64,000 bases of DNA. Source: Lachnospiraceae bacterium (GTDB lineage: Bacteria > Bacillota > Clostridia > Lachnospirales > Lachnospiraceae). The translations under genes and the position numbers were made by a program. Positions 25,668 through 34,244 of the stretch are shown in pieces. Location: NCBI GenBank assembly GCA_014804675.1, contig JAAUZH010000037.1, positions 62,001 through 126,000 on the forward strand, read 5' to 3'. Below the pieces are notes generated by a model. That model worked only from the letters and a program-made list of their open reading frames with translations. It was not told the origin of the DNA and ran no database searches. How positions within the stretch are numbered: the stretch's first letter is position 1; each line of letters begins with the position of its first letter.

Positions 25668-26510
25668 ATGAAGAAAATAATTGTAACAGGCTGTAACGGA
25701 CAATTGGGACGGGCGGTGAATCTGCATTATGCAGGCACCACAGAGTATGAATTTGTGAATACGGATGTAGGAGAACTGGACATTACCGATATTGATAAGG
25801 TTATGGGATTTGTAAGGGAAATAAAACCTTATGCCATTATTAACTGTGCTGCCCATACCAATGTGGACGGCTGTGAAACCGATATAGACAATGCTTATAA
25901 AATCAATGCTGTTGGACCCCGGAATTTAAGCATTGCAGCTACGGAGACAGGGGCAAAAATGATGCATATTTCTACGGACTATGTATTTTCCGGAGATGGA
26001 ACCAAGCCTTATACGGAATTTGATCCGGTAGGCCCTAAGGCGATGTATGGCATTACCAAGTTAGCAGGAGAAAATTTTGTAAAGGATTTTGCAAAGGAGT
26101 ATTATATCATTCGTACTGCGTGGCTTTACGGAGACGGGAAGAATTTTATCAAGACCATGCTCCGGCTATCAGAGACCAATGAGGTGGTCAGAGTAGTAAG
26201 TGACCAGTTTGGAACGCCTACCAGCACGAAAGAATTAGCAAAGGCAATTGCATATTTGCTTCCAACGGAAAATTACGGGGTTTTCCATGGTACCTGTGAG
26301 GGGATGACGAACTGGGCTGATTTTGCAAAGGAAATTTTTAAGCAGGCTGGAAAGGCTACCAAAGTAGAAGCGATTACCACAGAAGAATTTGGTGCGCCTG
26401 CTGCAAGACCGGCTTATTCCGTTCTGGAAAATTATATGTTCAAGCTGACTACGGATTTCATGTTTGCAGACTGGGAGACGGCGCTTTCCGAGTATATGAA
26501 AAGTCTGTAA
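25668..26510 (+). CDS. rfbD: dTDP-4-dehydrorhamnose reductase
   Basis: The 280-residue SDR has 'VTGCNGQLGRAVNLHYAG' at the start, 'NCAAHTNVDGCETD', 'STDYVFSGDGTKPYTEFD' and the catalytic 'YGITKLAGE', all diagnostic of RmlD, which makes dTDP-L-rhamnose. RmlA, RmlB and RmlC are not in this window. It has its own good ribosome site and stands 41 bp after the SDR gene. Rhamnose is thus a likely component of the polymer. Confidence 0.92.
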   Translation: MKKIIVTGCNGQLGRAVNLHYAGTTEYEFVNTDVGELDITDIDKVMGFVREIKPYAIINCAAHTNVDGCETDIDNAYKINAVGPRNLSIAATETGAKMMHISTDYVFSGDGTKPYTEFDPVGPKAMYGITKLAGENFVKDFAKEYYIIRTAWLYGDGKNFIKTMLRLSETNEVVRVVSDQFGTPTSTKELAKAIAYLLPTENYGVFHGTCEGMTNWADFAKEIFKQAGKATKVEAITTEEFGAPAARPAYSVLENYMFKLTTDFMFADWETALSEYMKSL

Positions 26511-26540
26511 AGTGAAAAAGAAAACAGAAGGAGAACCAAA

Positions 26541-27740
26541 GTGCAAAGCGGTTTATTAAAGGAGTTTCAAGTTAAGAAGATAAGAATAAGGATTCTGGAT
26601 ATTCTGCTGTTTCTTTTGTTTACGGCAGGCGCTGTCTGGATGCGCTATGCCTTGCGGAATGTGGTGGCAGGAGATTACAAGATGTTCTTTGAACCATGGG
26701 TGGCAACTCTTCGGGAAGCAGGAGGCGGCATCCGGGGGCTGGCAGCGGAATTTGAATATGTGGATTACACCACGCCTTATTTATTTATTCTTTCCTGCAT
26801 TAGTATCTGTCCGTTTTTGAATACCCTCCTTTTGATGAAGATGGTTTCTGTGTTTTTTGATTTTGTAGCCGCCTTTGCGGTCATGGCAATCGTGTATGAC
26901 AGAAAGAAATCCTTGACGTATGGCATACTGGGATATGGGGTTTTCCTGATGGCTCCTACCATTTTAACAAATGGGGCTATGTGGGCGCAATGTGATATTA
27001 TTTTTACCAGCTTTATATTATGGTCCCTTTATTTTTTATTAAAGGACAAGCCGGTACCTGCCATGGCATTTTACGGGGTGGCATTTGCTTTTAAGCTGCA
27101 GACCTTGTTCCTTGCACCGCTGTATGTGATTTTATGGATGAAGGGAAAGATAAAATTAAAGCATTTTCTCTTTCTGCCTCTGATGTATTTCATCGGAATC
27201 ATTCCTTCCCTGCTTGCGGGAAAGGGACTGTGGGAACTGATCAGTGTTTATTTTTTTCAGGCAAACGGCGCCATGGATATTTATGCTTTGTCCCATAAGT
27301 TTCCCAATATATATCAGCTTATAGGAACGGACACCTTTCTATTTGAATATGCAGACGGGGGAATCTGGCTTACGTTAGGGGCCCTCATGCTGCTTTTGTA
27401 TACCTTTGCGCGGCTGGAATACGAAATGGATCAGGTGCTGATGCTGCGGATGGGAATGTTCCTTACTATGACGGTTGTATTTTTTCTTCCGCATATGCAT
27501 GAGAGATATGCAATCTTGGTGGATGTTCTGGCAATTGTATATGTATTTTTTGATAAAAAGGGATTTTATGTGCCTGTTATCACATTGCTCTGCTCCTTTG
27601 CGGGCTATACCATATACCTTGCAGGGAATAATATAGTACCTCTTTTTGTATACACGATTCTATTCCTGTTTTTAATGGTGGATCATGGAGTATTTCTTTG
27701 CAAACGGATAAAAGGGGGAAGGGAGGAAGCCCATGGATAA
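26541..27740 (+). CDS. GT-C membrane mannosyltransferase-like protein, active-type copy
   Basis: The 399-residue protein has about ten membrane helices. The first outer loop carries 'VVAGDYKMFFEPWVATL', with an acidic GDY at the GT-C active-site position, and the late helix border has HMHERY, the MHER motif of Alg6/Alg8-like and GT87 transferases. It has a paralogue immediately downstream, with shared 'FPNIYQLIGTDTFLFEY'. It starts at GTG (26541), after AGAAGGAG. The 3' end overlaps the next gene by 8 bp. Probably transfers a sugar from a lipid carrier on the outer face. Confidence 0.72.
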   Translation: MQSGLLKEFQVKKIRIRILDILLFLLFTAGAVWMRYALRNVVAGDYKMFFEPWVATLREAGGGIRGLAAEFEYVDYTTPYLFILSCISICPFLNTLLLMKMVSVFFDFVAAFAVMAIVYDRKKSLTYGILGYGVFLMAPTILTNGAMWAQCDIIFTSFILWSLYFLLKDKPVPAMAFYGVAFAFKLQTLFLAPLYVILWMKGKIKLKHFLFLPLMYFIGIIPSLLAGKGLWELISVYFFQANGAMDIYALSHKFPNIYQLIGTDTFLFEYADGGIWLTLGALMLLLYTFARLEYEMDQVLMLRMGMFLTMTVVFFLPHMHERYAILVDVLAIVYVFFDKKGFYVPVITLLCSFAGYTIYLAGNNIVPLFVYTILFLFLMVDHGVFLCKRIKGGREEAHG

Positions 27741-28782
27741 GGCAATTCGAGAATTTCTGGTAAAAGAAATCAGGTTTAAGAAGTATTCCCTGGCGCCTTT
27801 GGATATCCTTCTCTTAATAGGTACGGCAATTGCAGGAGCTTGTTTAAGAGAAAGTGTAGTGTCCTATGTGCCCCAGGAAGTAGAGGAAGCAATAGGATTA
27901 GCCATGATAAACCAATTAAAATTGTTTTCCATGGTTTTTGATGTGTTTCTGGCAGTGCTTATGCTGGATCTGGTAACAGGCATTACCGGGAATAAAATAA
28001 AAGGTTTCCTGGCGTACGGCGTGATGCTGCTGTTTCCGGTTCTTGCTGCAAGCAGCGCCATGTGGGGAATGGGAGATGAGGCATATGTATTTTTTGCACT
28101 TCTATCCATATCTTATACCTTAAAGGGAAAAGGAAATATGGGGCTGTGCAGCCTGGGAATCAGCATCCTGTTAAATGCAAACGGCTTGTTCCTGCTGCCT
28201 GTTTTCCTGGGTTTGTATCTTCGCAAGGAAGTAAAGGCGGCAGCCTTTCTTGCACCGGCTTTTGGACTGGCAGCAAACCGGCTGATTGTGACAAAAATGC
28301 TTCCCTTCAGGCTCCCCTTTATTCAGGCGGATGCTCTTTTGGCAGAAAGCCGGGGAGAAGCTGTGTTAAGCTATCATTATCCGAATATTTATCAGATATT
28401 CGGTGTGGATAAATTTGTAACGGAGTACAGTCAGGCAGCAGTTTGCTTTGTCATCTGTCTTGGGGTGATGATTGGCGTACTGATAGCCCTTAGCAAAAAA
28501 GACCTTACCAAAGAAAGAGTGTTGCTGCTTTTTGTTCTTTCTGCCATGGTGATACCTTACTTTGCCCCCTTTATGAATGAAAGAAGCGGCATGATTGCTG
28601 ATGTGGCAGCTGTGCTTTTGGGATTTGCTGTCTTACGGAAATTCTATGTGCCGTTGGTACAGGTCATTATTTCTTATGTGGCATATTCTGCATATTTTCG
28701 GGGAGAAAGCGTTATGCCTATGGCTTTGCCGGCAGCAGTGTCCCTTTTATTGATTATGGACTTGATACGGGAGGAAACATGA
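27733..28782 (+). CDS. Paralogue of the preceding GT-C protein, key motifs lost
   Basis: The 349-residue polytopic protein shares the start 'KEIRFKKYSLAPLDILLLIG' and the block 'YPNIYQIFGVDKFVTEY' with its neighbour, so it arose by tandem duplication. The first outer loop is about 40 residues shorter and lacks the GDY aspartate; the HMHERY motif has become FMNERS. It is therefore probably not a catalytically active transferase and may be a partner subunit or a decaying copy. The reading frame is intact, and it overlaps both neighbours by a few bases. Confidence 0.7.
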   Translation: MDKAIREFLVKEIRFKKYSLAPLDILLLIGTAIAGACLRESVVSYVPQEVEEAIGLAMINQLKLFSMVFDVFLAVLMLDLVTGITGNKIKGFLAYGVMLLFPVLAASSAMWGMGDEAYVFFALLSISYTLKGKGNMGLCSLGISILLNANGLFLLPVFLGLYLRKEVKAAAFLAPAFGLAANRLIVTKMLPFRLPFIQADALLAESRGEAVLSYHYPNIYQIFGVDKFVTEYSQAAVCFVICLGVMIGVLIALSKKDLTKERVLLLFVLSAMVIPYFAPFMNERSGMIADVAAVLLGFAVLRKFYVPLVQVIISYVAYSAYFRGESVMPMALPAAVSLLLIMDLIREET

Positions 28783-29945
28783 AACAGGTAGAAAGACTGA
28801 ATTTTTTAAATGGTGTAAAGGTGCTTTCCTTTTTGTGTGTATTTCATGTACATTTTTTTAATGCTTTTTATCCGGCAGTTTACAGTCTGAATCCAGCGGA
28901 TTCCCATACGGAGCTGGGAATCGAAGCAATGCTTGGATGTTCACCCTTGAACCTGATATCGGCTGGAAAGTTTACGGTTCGCCTCTTTTTGATTTTAAGC
29001 GGCTTTTTTGTGGCAAGAAAATATTTTCTAAGCGGTAAGGAGGCAGCAATTGGAGAGGGAGCCTTTAAAAAATATTTCCGTCTGGTAGTACCGATTTTGT
29101 TTGTGAATGTGCTGGCGGCAGTACTGATGTATGCAGGCTGTTACAAAAATGCCGAGGCAGCAGTGGCTGCTAACTCGGTAACATTTTTTGGAAGCTATAA
29201 TCAATTTCCGCCAAGTATTCTGGGGGCTGCAAAGGAAGCCCTTTGGGATTGCTTTTTTTCGGAGGCCAATACCTATAACGGTCCTTTGTGGTTTATCTAT
29301 TATGAATTTTTGGGCAGTTTATTAGTGTCTGCTATTTTAGTGCTTTTTGGAAAAAGTAAGGCGAGATATGTGGTTTATGGAGTTAGCGCACTCTTGCTTG
29401 CAAGAGGAGATTTCTTAGCGCCTATCTGCGGCATGGTAGTGGGAGATTTGCTCTATCATGATTATCAATGGGTAAAGAAGCTGCAAGCGCAGAAGTGGCT
29501 CTTATGGCTTGGATTTCTGGGGGCATTGCTGATTGCCAGTTATCCGCCTATCGGAGAATATAGTCAGGTTGTAAAACAATCAATTTATGGATTGTTTCCT
29601 GCAAAGGTGCTTTTGTACTATATTGGGGCAGGTACAGTGGTGCTGTTTTGCTGCTGCTCTCTGGAAAAGCTGCAGAAAGCCCTGACAGGCAGGGTATTTG
29701 ACTTTTTCTGTGAGATTTCCTATTGTTTTTATCTGATTCATTTTCCGGTGCTGTGCACAGTAAGCTCTGGGTTTTATTTATTGTTAAAGGATGCGGTGAA
29801 TTATCATGTGCTGGCGCTGATGAATTATATTCTGACCATTGCTGTCTGCACAGGGCTGTCATGGCTGCTGCACCGGTTTGTAGAGAAACCGGGAATACAG
29901 ATGGCAGAAACGATTTCTAAGAAATTATTTCAAAAAGGGGCTTAA
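28779..29945 (+). CDS. Acyltransferase-3 family membrane protein, first of three
   Basis: The 388-residue protein starts with 'RLNFLNGVKVLSFLCVFHVH', the AT3 first helix with the essential histidine, then 'RLFLILSGFFVARKYF' and 'NGPLWFIYYEFLGSLL', matching the family's 'G..lWyl..e....' block. Ten or so membrane helices follow. AT3 enzymes put acetyl or other acyl groups on surface sugars. It overlaps the upstream gene by 4 bp. Confidence 0.87.
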   Translation: MKQVERLNFLNGVKVLSFLCVFHVHFFNAFYPAVYSLNPADSHTELGIEAMLGCSPLNLISAGKFTVRLFLILSGFFVARKYFLSGKEAAIGEGAFKKYFRLVVPILFVNVLAAVLMYAGCYKNAEAAVAANSVTFFGSYNQFPPSILGAAKEALWDCFFSEANTYNGPLWFIYYEFLGSLLVSAILVLFGKSKARYVVYGVSALLLARGDFLAPICGMVVGDLLYHDYQWVKKLQAQKWLLWLGFLGALLIASYPPIGEYSQVVKQSIYGLFPAKVLLYYIGAGTVVLFCCCSLEKLQKALTGRVFDFFCEISYCFYLIHFPVLCTVSSGFYLLLKDAVNYHVLALMNYILTIAVCTGLSWLLHRFVEKPGIQMAETISKKLFQKGA

Positions 29946-29948
29946 ATT

Positions 29949-31034
29949 ATGGCTTCAAGAAAAGCTTATATTGATGTTGCAAAATTTTGGGGCATTTTTC
30001 TTGTGCTTATGAATCACATAGAGCTGATCCTACCCTTTGTGAATTTTTACGGAGGTATGTTTTATGTGCCTGTTTTTTTTGTGGTGGCAGGAATGACTTA
30101 TCAATATAAGGAGGAGGGACTTTTAGTCTTTGGGCGGAAAAAAGCCAAAAGACTTCTGGTTCCTTATTTTGTTTGTAATGGATTGCTGTATGCATTCTTT
30201 TTAGGGAAAAGTGTTATAGGACAGCAGGGCATTGGTAAGGATTTGCTAATGGCATTGCTTGGAATCTTTTATTCCAGAAATTCCTTATACATACCCGGTT
30301 ATGAGCCCAATGTTTATTTTATGACCATATTAAATTCTCCTACGTGGTTTTTAACGGCAATATTTCTTGCCTATTTACTGCTGCACTTCAGTTTTATTAT
30401 GACGAAGGGGCGGAAAAAGGAGCTTATTCTTTTTGCCATGTGCATGTTGCTTACAGGTACGCTCCTTCATTATGCCTGTCCAGTTCTGCTGCCGTTTAGC
30501 TTAGAGTGCATTCCCTTATTTTACTGCTACATGATTGGGGGGTATTTCATCAGGGAAGAACGGCTTTTTGAAAGAAAAAAGCTTTTGTATATACTTCTTG
30601 CTGCAGGTACCTTACTGTTTGTCCTGTCTTGTGGTATAAACGGTTCCGCTAACATATCTGTGGGAATGTTTGGCAAGAGTGTGCTGCTGGGTTTGTTTAA
30701 CGGATTGTTTTCCTCTGTGCTTGTATTATGGCTGTGCAGGATGGGGCAAGAGCATCTGCCGGATTTTCTAATTGGCCTGCCCGCCATGCTTGGCAGGCAT
30801 ACAATGCCCATATTGTGTTATCATATGTTTGTATTTGCCCTGCTTCAGGCCGGGCTGGCCTCCATATATCCGGCGGCTTTTGAGCAAAAGGGAATCATGG
30901 GAGGAGCCATAAAGCTTGGAAGTATTATCGTTGCGATGGCGGTGATAGTAAGTATAGAAAAAATGCTTCATGGAGTATGGAGAAGGAGGCAGAAAGCAAA
31001 TGAAAAAAAGGAAAGCTACCGGTTCCGGAAATGA
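29949..31034 (+). CDS. Acyltransferase-3 family membrane protein, second of three
   Basis: The 361-residue protein has 'YIDVAKFWGIFLVLMNHIEL' with the conserved histidine, 'VPVFFVVAGMTYQYKEEG', 'KRLLVPYFVCNGLLYAF' and 'SPTWFLTAIFLAYLL', the AT3 order. It lies 3 bp after the first acyltransferase and overlaps the third by 35 bp. Likely an O-acetyltransferase of the same glycan, with a different target position. Confidence 0.85.
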   Translation: MASRKAYIDVAKFWGIFLVLMNHIELILPFVNFYGGMFYVPVFFVVAGMTYQYKEEGLLVFGRKKAKRLLVPYFVCNGLLYAFFLGKSVIGQQGIGKDLLMALLGIFYSRNSLYIPGYEPNVYFMTILNSPTWFLTAIFLAYLLLHFSFIMTKGRKKELILFAMCMLLTGTLLHYACPVLLPFSLECIPLFYCYMIGGYFIREERLFERKKLLYILLAAGTLLFVLSCGINGSANISVGMFGKSVLLGLFNGLFSSVLVLWLCRMGQEHLPDFLIGLPAMLGRHTMPILCYHMFVFALLQAGLASIYPAAFEQKGIMGGAIKLGSIIVAMAVIVSIEKMLHGVWRRRQKANEKKESYRFRK

Positions 31035-32097
31035 AAGTAAGAGAAGGGATACCAGTCTGGATGCAGTAAAGGGGTTTGCCATTGTTTTAGTAATGCTGGG
31101 ACATTGTGTCGTGAAGAACAATATGGTGGATGCAGCCAGGGACCCTTATGTGTATGATGTGATAAAAGCAATTGAAATGCCGCTGTTTATTATGATAAGC
31201 GGATATCTGGCAGGTCTTTCTCCTAAAAAAGCTTCCTTAAAAGAGGCGGTTTATACTATTCAAAGGCGGGCGGTCTCTTATCTGGTGCCCTTTTTTGTAT
31301 GGCTGCTGCTGGGCGATTTCATAAGCGGGCATTTCGCACCGCTTTTAGCCCTCAAAAATGTGCTTTTCCATTTGGACTGGGGATTATGGTTCCTGATGAC
31401 GTTGTTTCTTATTACGGTTCTGGTGCTTTTGGCAGAGAGCTTTCCAAGAGCATGGCAGTCTGCTGTTTTTCTGCTGGCCGCCTACATTTTCTTTTTCCTT
31501 CAAAGCAGAACGGGAAATACATTTTTAAGCCCACATCTGACTGTAAGATATATGCCCTACTATATGGCAGGATTTTTGGTTAGTCGTTACTTACTTCCTA
31601 TGAAGGCCAGTGGAAACAAATGGGTGGTATTTTTTACCGGGAAGAAGGTTTTGTGGGGAGCATGGGCAATCAGTCTTTGCGGATTTCTATGGCTGATTGT
31701 TGGATATGATATGGTAACTGTCCACAGCACCCAGGAGCTGTTGGCTCAAATGACAGCCTCCCTGCTTGGAGGTTATGTGTGCTTTTTTGGCATATACCAG
31801 TTTTATGAATCCAGAAAATTGCCGGAAAATTATGCGGGAACTGTGCAATTATCAAAGCAGCCCTTTTTAGCACAGATAGGACTTTATACATTGGAAATTT
31901 ATGTGCTGCATTTCCGCTTTGTGACGATGCTGGGATTTTATGAAAAAGGATACAGCCTATACAGCTGGAAAGGAATCGGAGCAGTATTTGCTTCCTTTCT
32001 TGTAATGAGCGTACTGACCTGGCTGATTATCGTAATTGTAAAAAAAGTGCCGCTGCTTAATTTTCTGTTATTTGGAAAATCCCGTCCTCGCCGTTAG
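31000..32097 (+). CDS. Acyltransferase-3 family membrane protein, third of three
   Basis: The 365-residue protein has 'DTSLDAVKGFAIVLVMLGHC' with the active-site histidine, 'MPLFIMISGYLAGLS', 'RRAVSYLVPFFVWLLLG' and 'LDWGLWFLMTLFLI'. The start at 31000 follows a perfect AAGGAGG; an ATG at 30970 has none. Its 3' end overlaps by 41 bp the convergent gene on the other strand, so both stop codons lie inside each other's coding sequence and no terminator separates them. Confidence 0.87.
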   Translation: MKKRKATGSGNESKRRDTSLDAVKGFAIVLVMLGHCVVKNNMVDAARDPYVYDVIKAIEMPLFIMISGYLAGLSPKKASLKEAVYTIQRRAVSYLVPFFVWLLLGDFISGHFAPLLALKNVLFHLDWGLWFLMTLFLITVLVLLAESFPRAWQSAVFLLAAYIFFFLQSRTGNTFLSPHLTVRYMPYYMAGFLVSRYLLPMKASGNKWVVFFTGKKVLWGAWAISLCGFLWLIVGYDMVTVHSTQELLAQMTASLLGGYVCFFGIYQFYESRKLPENYAGTVQLSKQPFLAQIGLYTLEIYVLHFRFVTMLGFYEKGYSLYSWKGIGAVFASFLVMSVLTWLIIVIVKKVPLLNFLLFGKSRPRR

Positions 32098-34093
32098 AGG
32101 AAACGAAAATACATGTATAGAGCTGGTTTCTATAGGTCAAAGTATCTCCTTCTGCCAAACTGCCCCGTTCAATCTGCAAAATACAGGCAGGCAGCCTTGT
32201 ACCCAGGGTGTGGTCAGCGGATTCTTCTAATAGTATGTGTTGAAGCCGGACTTCAGGCATTTTCTGCCGGAAGGTAAGCCAGAGAGGATAGTCATAGCCG
32301 TCTCCTGAAATCAGTATGCCTACAGAATCATTGTAGGAGGAAATGCGGGAGCCGTCATCAGTCTGTTCCCTTATGGAAAGCAGTTTGTCTGAAAGCTCCT
32401 GATAGCTTTCATATCGTTTGTTAAAAGTAAAGTAATGGCTTAAACGGTTCGTACAACCTTCCTTTAGATTGTCCATAGCCGGTTCTATATTATAGGCAAT
32501 GGAAGGGATGGCCAGAAACAGGCTTATCGCTGCAAGAGGAATCAGCAGGATGCCTTTTTTGGTTACCTTGCGGGTAAGATAGCAAAGCAGGTTGGCAATC
32601 ATAATAACTGTCATGGCAAGTGCCGGATACATCAGTCTGGTTCCCCAGGGCTGCCAGCGTAAAAGTGCCATGATGAAACCAAAGGAAAGCCAGCAGGAAA
32701 TTCCAAAGCCAATGGATTTGGAGGCGGTTTTGCGGCTGCTTATCAGGAATACAAGCAGGAGGATGCCGCATAAAAATGCAAGATACCCTACAAAAGCGCT
32801 GGGAGTAACATCGTGGGAATACATATTGGCTCCACGGTTCATATGGCGGATATAGTCAAAGCCATGAAAGGATATGGCTTCATTATTTACTTCTACTTTC
32901 AGGATGGCGCCTGTATGAATGGCAATCCTGCAGATAAACCCATTTAGGGCATCAGAAAGATGCTGGGTAAGGATAAGGGAATAGTTTTTTAGTATGTTTA
33001 CAATGATATAGCTTATATTTTTGGTGGCAACCATAATATTTCCGCTGGCAGTGTCCGGCATGATCGTGCCTGCAGACAGCAGGTTTCGGATAAGGGTTTC
33101 GCTGATGGCTGCAGCTATGACAGCGCCGACAAAGCAGGCTGCCTGCAGCAGGGAAAGAAGTTTATCCCTTTTTTTCAGCCGCAGGATGAGAAGCCATGGA
33201 AGAAAGAAAATCATGGAAGCACAGATGCTCGTTTTGGTAAGAAAGGCAAATGCTACCGTAAGTGCAGTGAAAAAAAGCAGCTTTAAAGTTTTTTTATCCA
33301 AAATCAGTTGTTCCATATCAATAAACTGGAGCAGATAATAAAGGAAAAGGGAAAACCACATGGCTCCAAATAAATCATTCTGGGTAGTCATGCTCTGGGA
33401 TATGGTCAGAGGCATAGTAACAAAAAGAAAAGCGCCGAAAATGGAAAAGCTGCGGTCTGTCCCAAGCATACGGGCGCATTTGTATATATAGAGAGAAGTA
33501 ATGAGCATGGCAGCATATTGAAGCAGATTCAGAAAGCTGTCGCTTCCAGTAAGCAGATACATATGAAGCAGATTGTATTCCGCCAGTACGGGAGAATAAT
33601 TCTGCCTGTCAATATTGGTAATAAAATGATTTACGCTTTGATTGTCAATCCAGTGTCCGATTCTGGCCAGGTGATAAGTCATGGAATCGTAGTTGTAAGG
33701 CACTGTAAAAAGCGCTGCCGCAAATAAAAGGAGAAAAAGAAAAAACATCAAAGAAGTCATGAGCTTTTCGGATGGAGAGAAGCAGTTCCATAGGCAGCAT
33801 AGTTTGTGTTTCATATACATGTTAAGGGTACATTCTGTTTCGGAAGGCTGTTTCCTTTCCGCCGGACTGTTCCGAAAAAGGAATATAAGCAGAATAGCTG
33901 ACAGCGTCAGCCAGCACAGAAAAAGAGTTATGCTGTTTAACAGGGAGAATGCACTTAACAGATTGGTTACAATCAGAAGGGCAAGCTGCCATAAAAGAAG
34001 AGCTCTTGCACAGGTTTCAAAAAAATGAGTATCTTCTTTTCTTTTTACAATAATAAAAAATAATAAAAATGCAATGGGTAATAATAAAATCAT
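32057..34093 (-). CDS. GT-C membrane glycosyltransferase, opposite strand
   Basis: The 678-residue protein has about twelve membrane helices and a C-terminal outer domain of about 110 residues. The first outer loop 'VPYNYDSMTYHLARIGHWID' contains the Asp-Ser-Met-x-Tyr-His pattern of bacterial GT39-like transferases, followed by 'NYSPVLAEYNLLHMYLLTGS'. It is the only minus-strand gene within the 18-43 kb cluster, so it is regulated separately or was inserted. The ribosome site is AGAAGGAGC. Confidence 0.72.
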   Translation of the reverse strand: MILLLPIAFLLFFIIVKRKEDTHFFETCARALLLWQLALLIVTNLLSAFSLLNSITLFLCWLTLSAILLIFLFRNSPAERKQPSETECTLNMYMKHKLCCLWNCFSPSEKLMTSLMFFLFLLLFAAALFTVPYNYDSMTYHLARIGHWIDNQSVNHFITNIDRQNYSPVLAEYNLLHMYLLTGSDSFLNLLQYAAMLITSLYIYKCARMLGTDRSFSIFGAFLFVTMPLTISQSMTTQNDLFGAMWFSLFLYYLLQFIDMEQLILDKKTLKLLFFTALTVAFAFLTKTSICASMIFFLPWLLILRLKKRDKLLSLLQAACFVGAVIAAAISETLIRNLLSAGTIMPDTASGNIMVATKNISYIIVNILKNYSLILTQHLSDALNGFICRIAIHTGAILKVEVNNEAISFHGFDYIRHMNRGANMYSHDVTPSAFVGYLAFLCGILLLVFLISSRKTASKSIGFGISCWLSFGFIMALLRWQPWGTRLMYPALAMTVIMIANLLCYLTRKVTKKGILLIPLAAISLFLAIPSIAYNIEPAMDNLKEGCTNRLSHYFTFNKRYESYQELSDKLLSIREQTDDGSRISSYNDSVGILISGDGYDYPLWLTFRQKMPEVRLQHILLEESADHTLGTRLPACILQIERGSLAEGDTLTYRNQLYTCIFVSSNGEDGIFQITEN

Positions 34094-34244
34094 AGAAAGC
34101 TCCTTCTAACAAAAAATGGTAGATTTTATCCTATAAAAGAGGTATACTATGGAAAGGATATACGGGCGGTCAAGCCTTATATGACAGGCTCGTGGAATGT
34201 CCTGCCAAGTGTTTCCATTATATCATACTCCGAAAGATTTTAAT

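Noticed and set aside
32057..32097. Overlap of the third acyltransferase and the opposite-strand GT-C gene considered as a sequencing frameshift.
   Set aside because: Both C-termini read naturally to their stops, and convergent overlaps of this size occur in compact clusters.
34160..34215. Short resemblance (TGTCCTGCC, GACAGGC) to the foldback element upstream of the 34,245 gene.
   Set aside because: Matches are 7-9 bp only and lack the ends or core; chance is likely.
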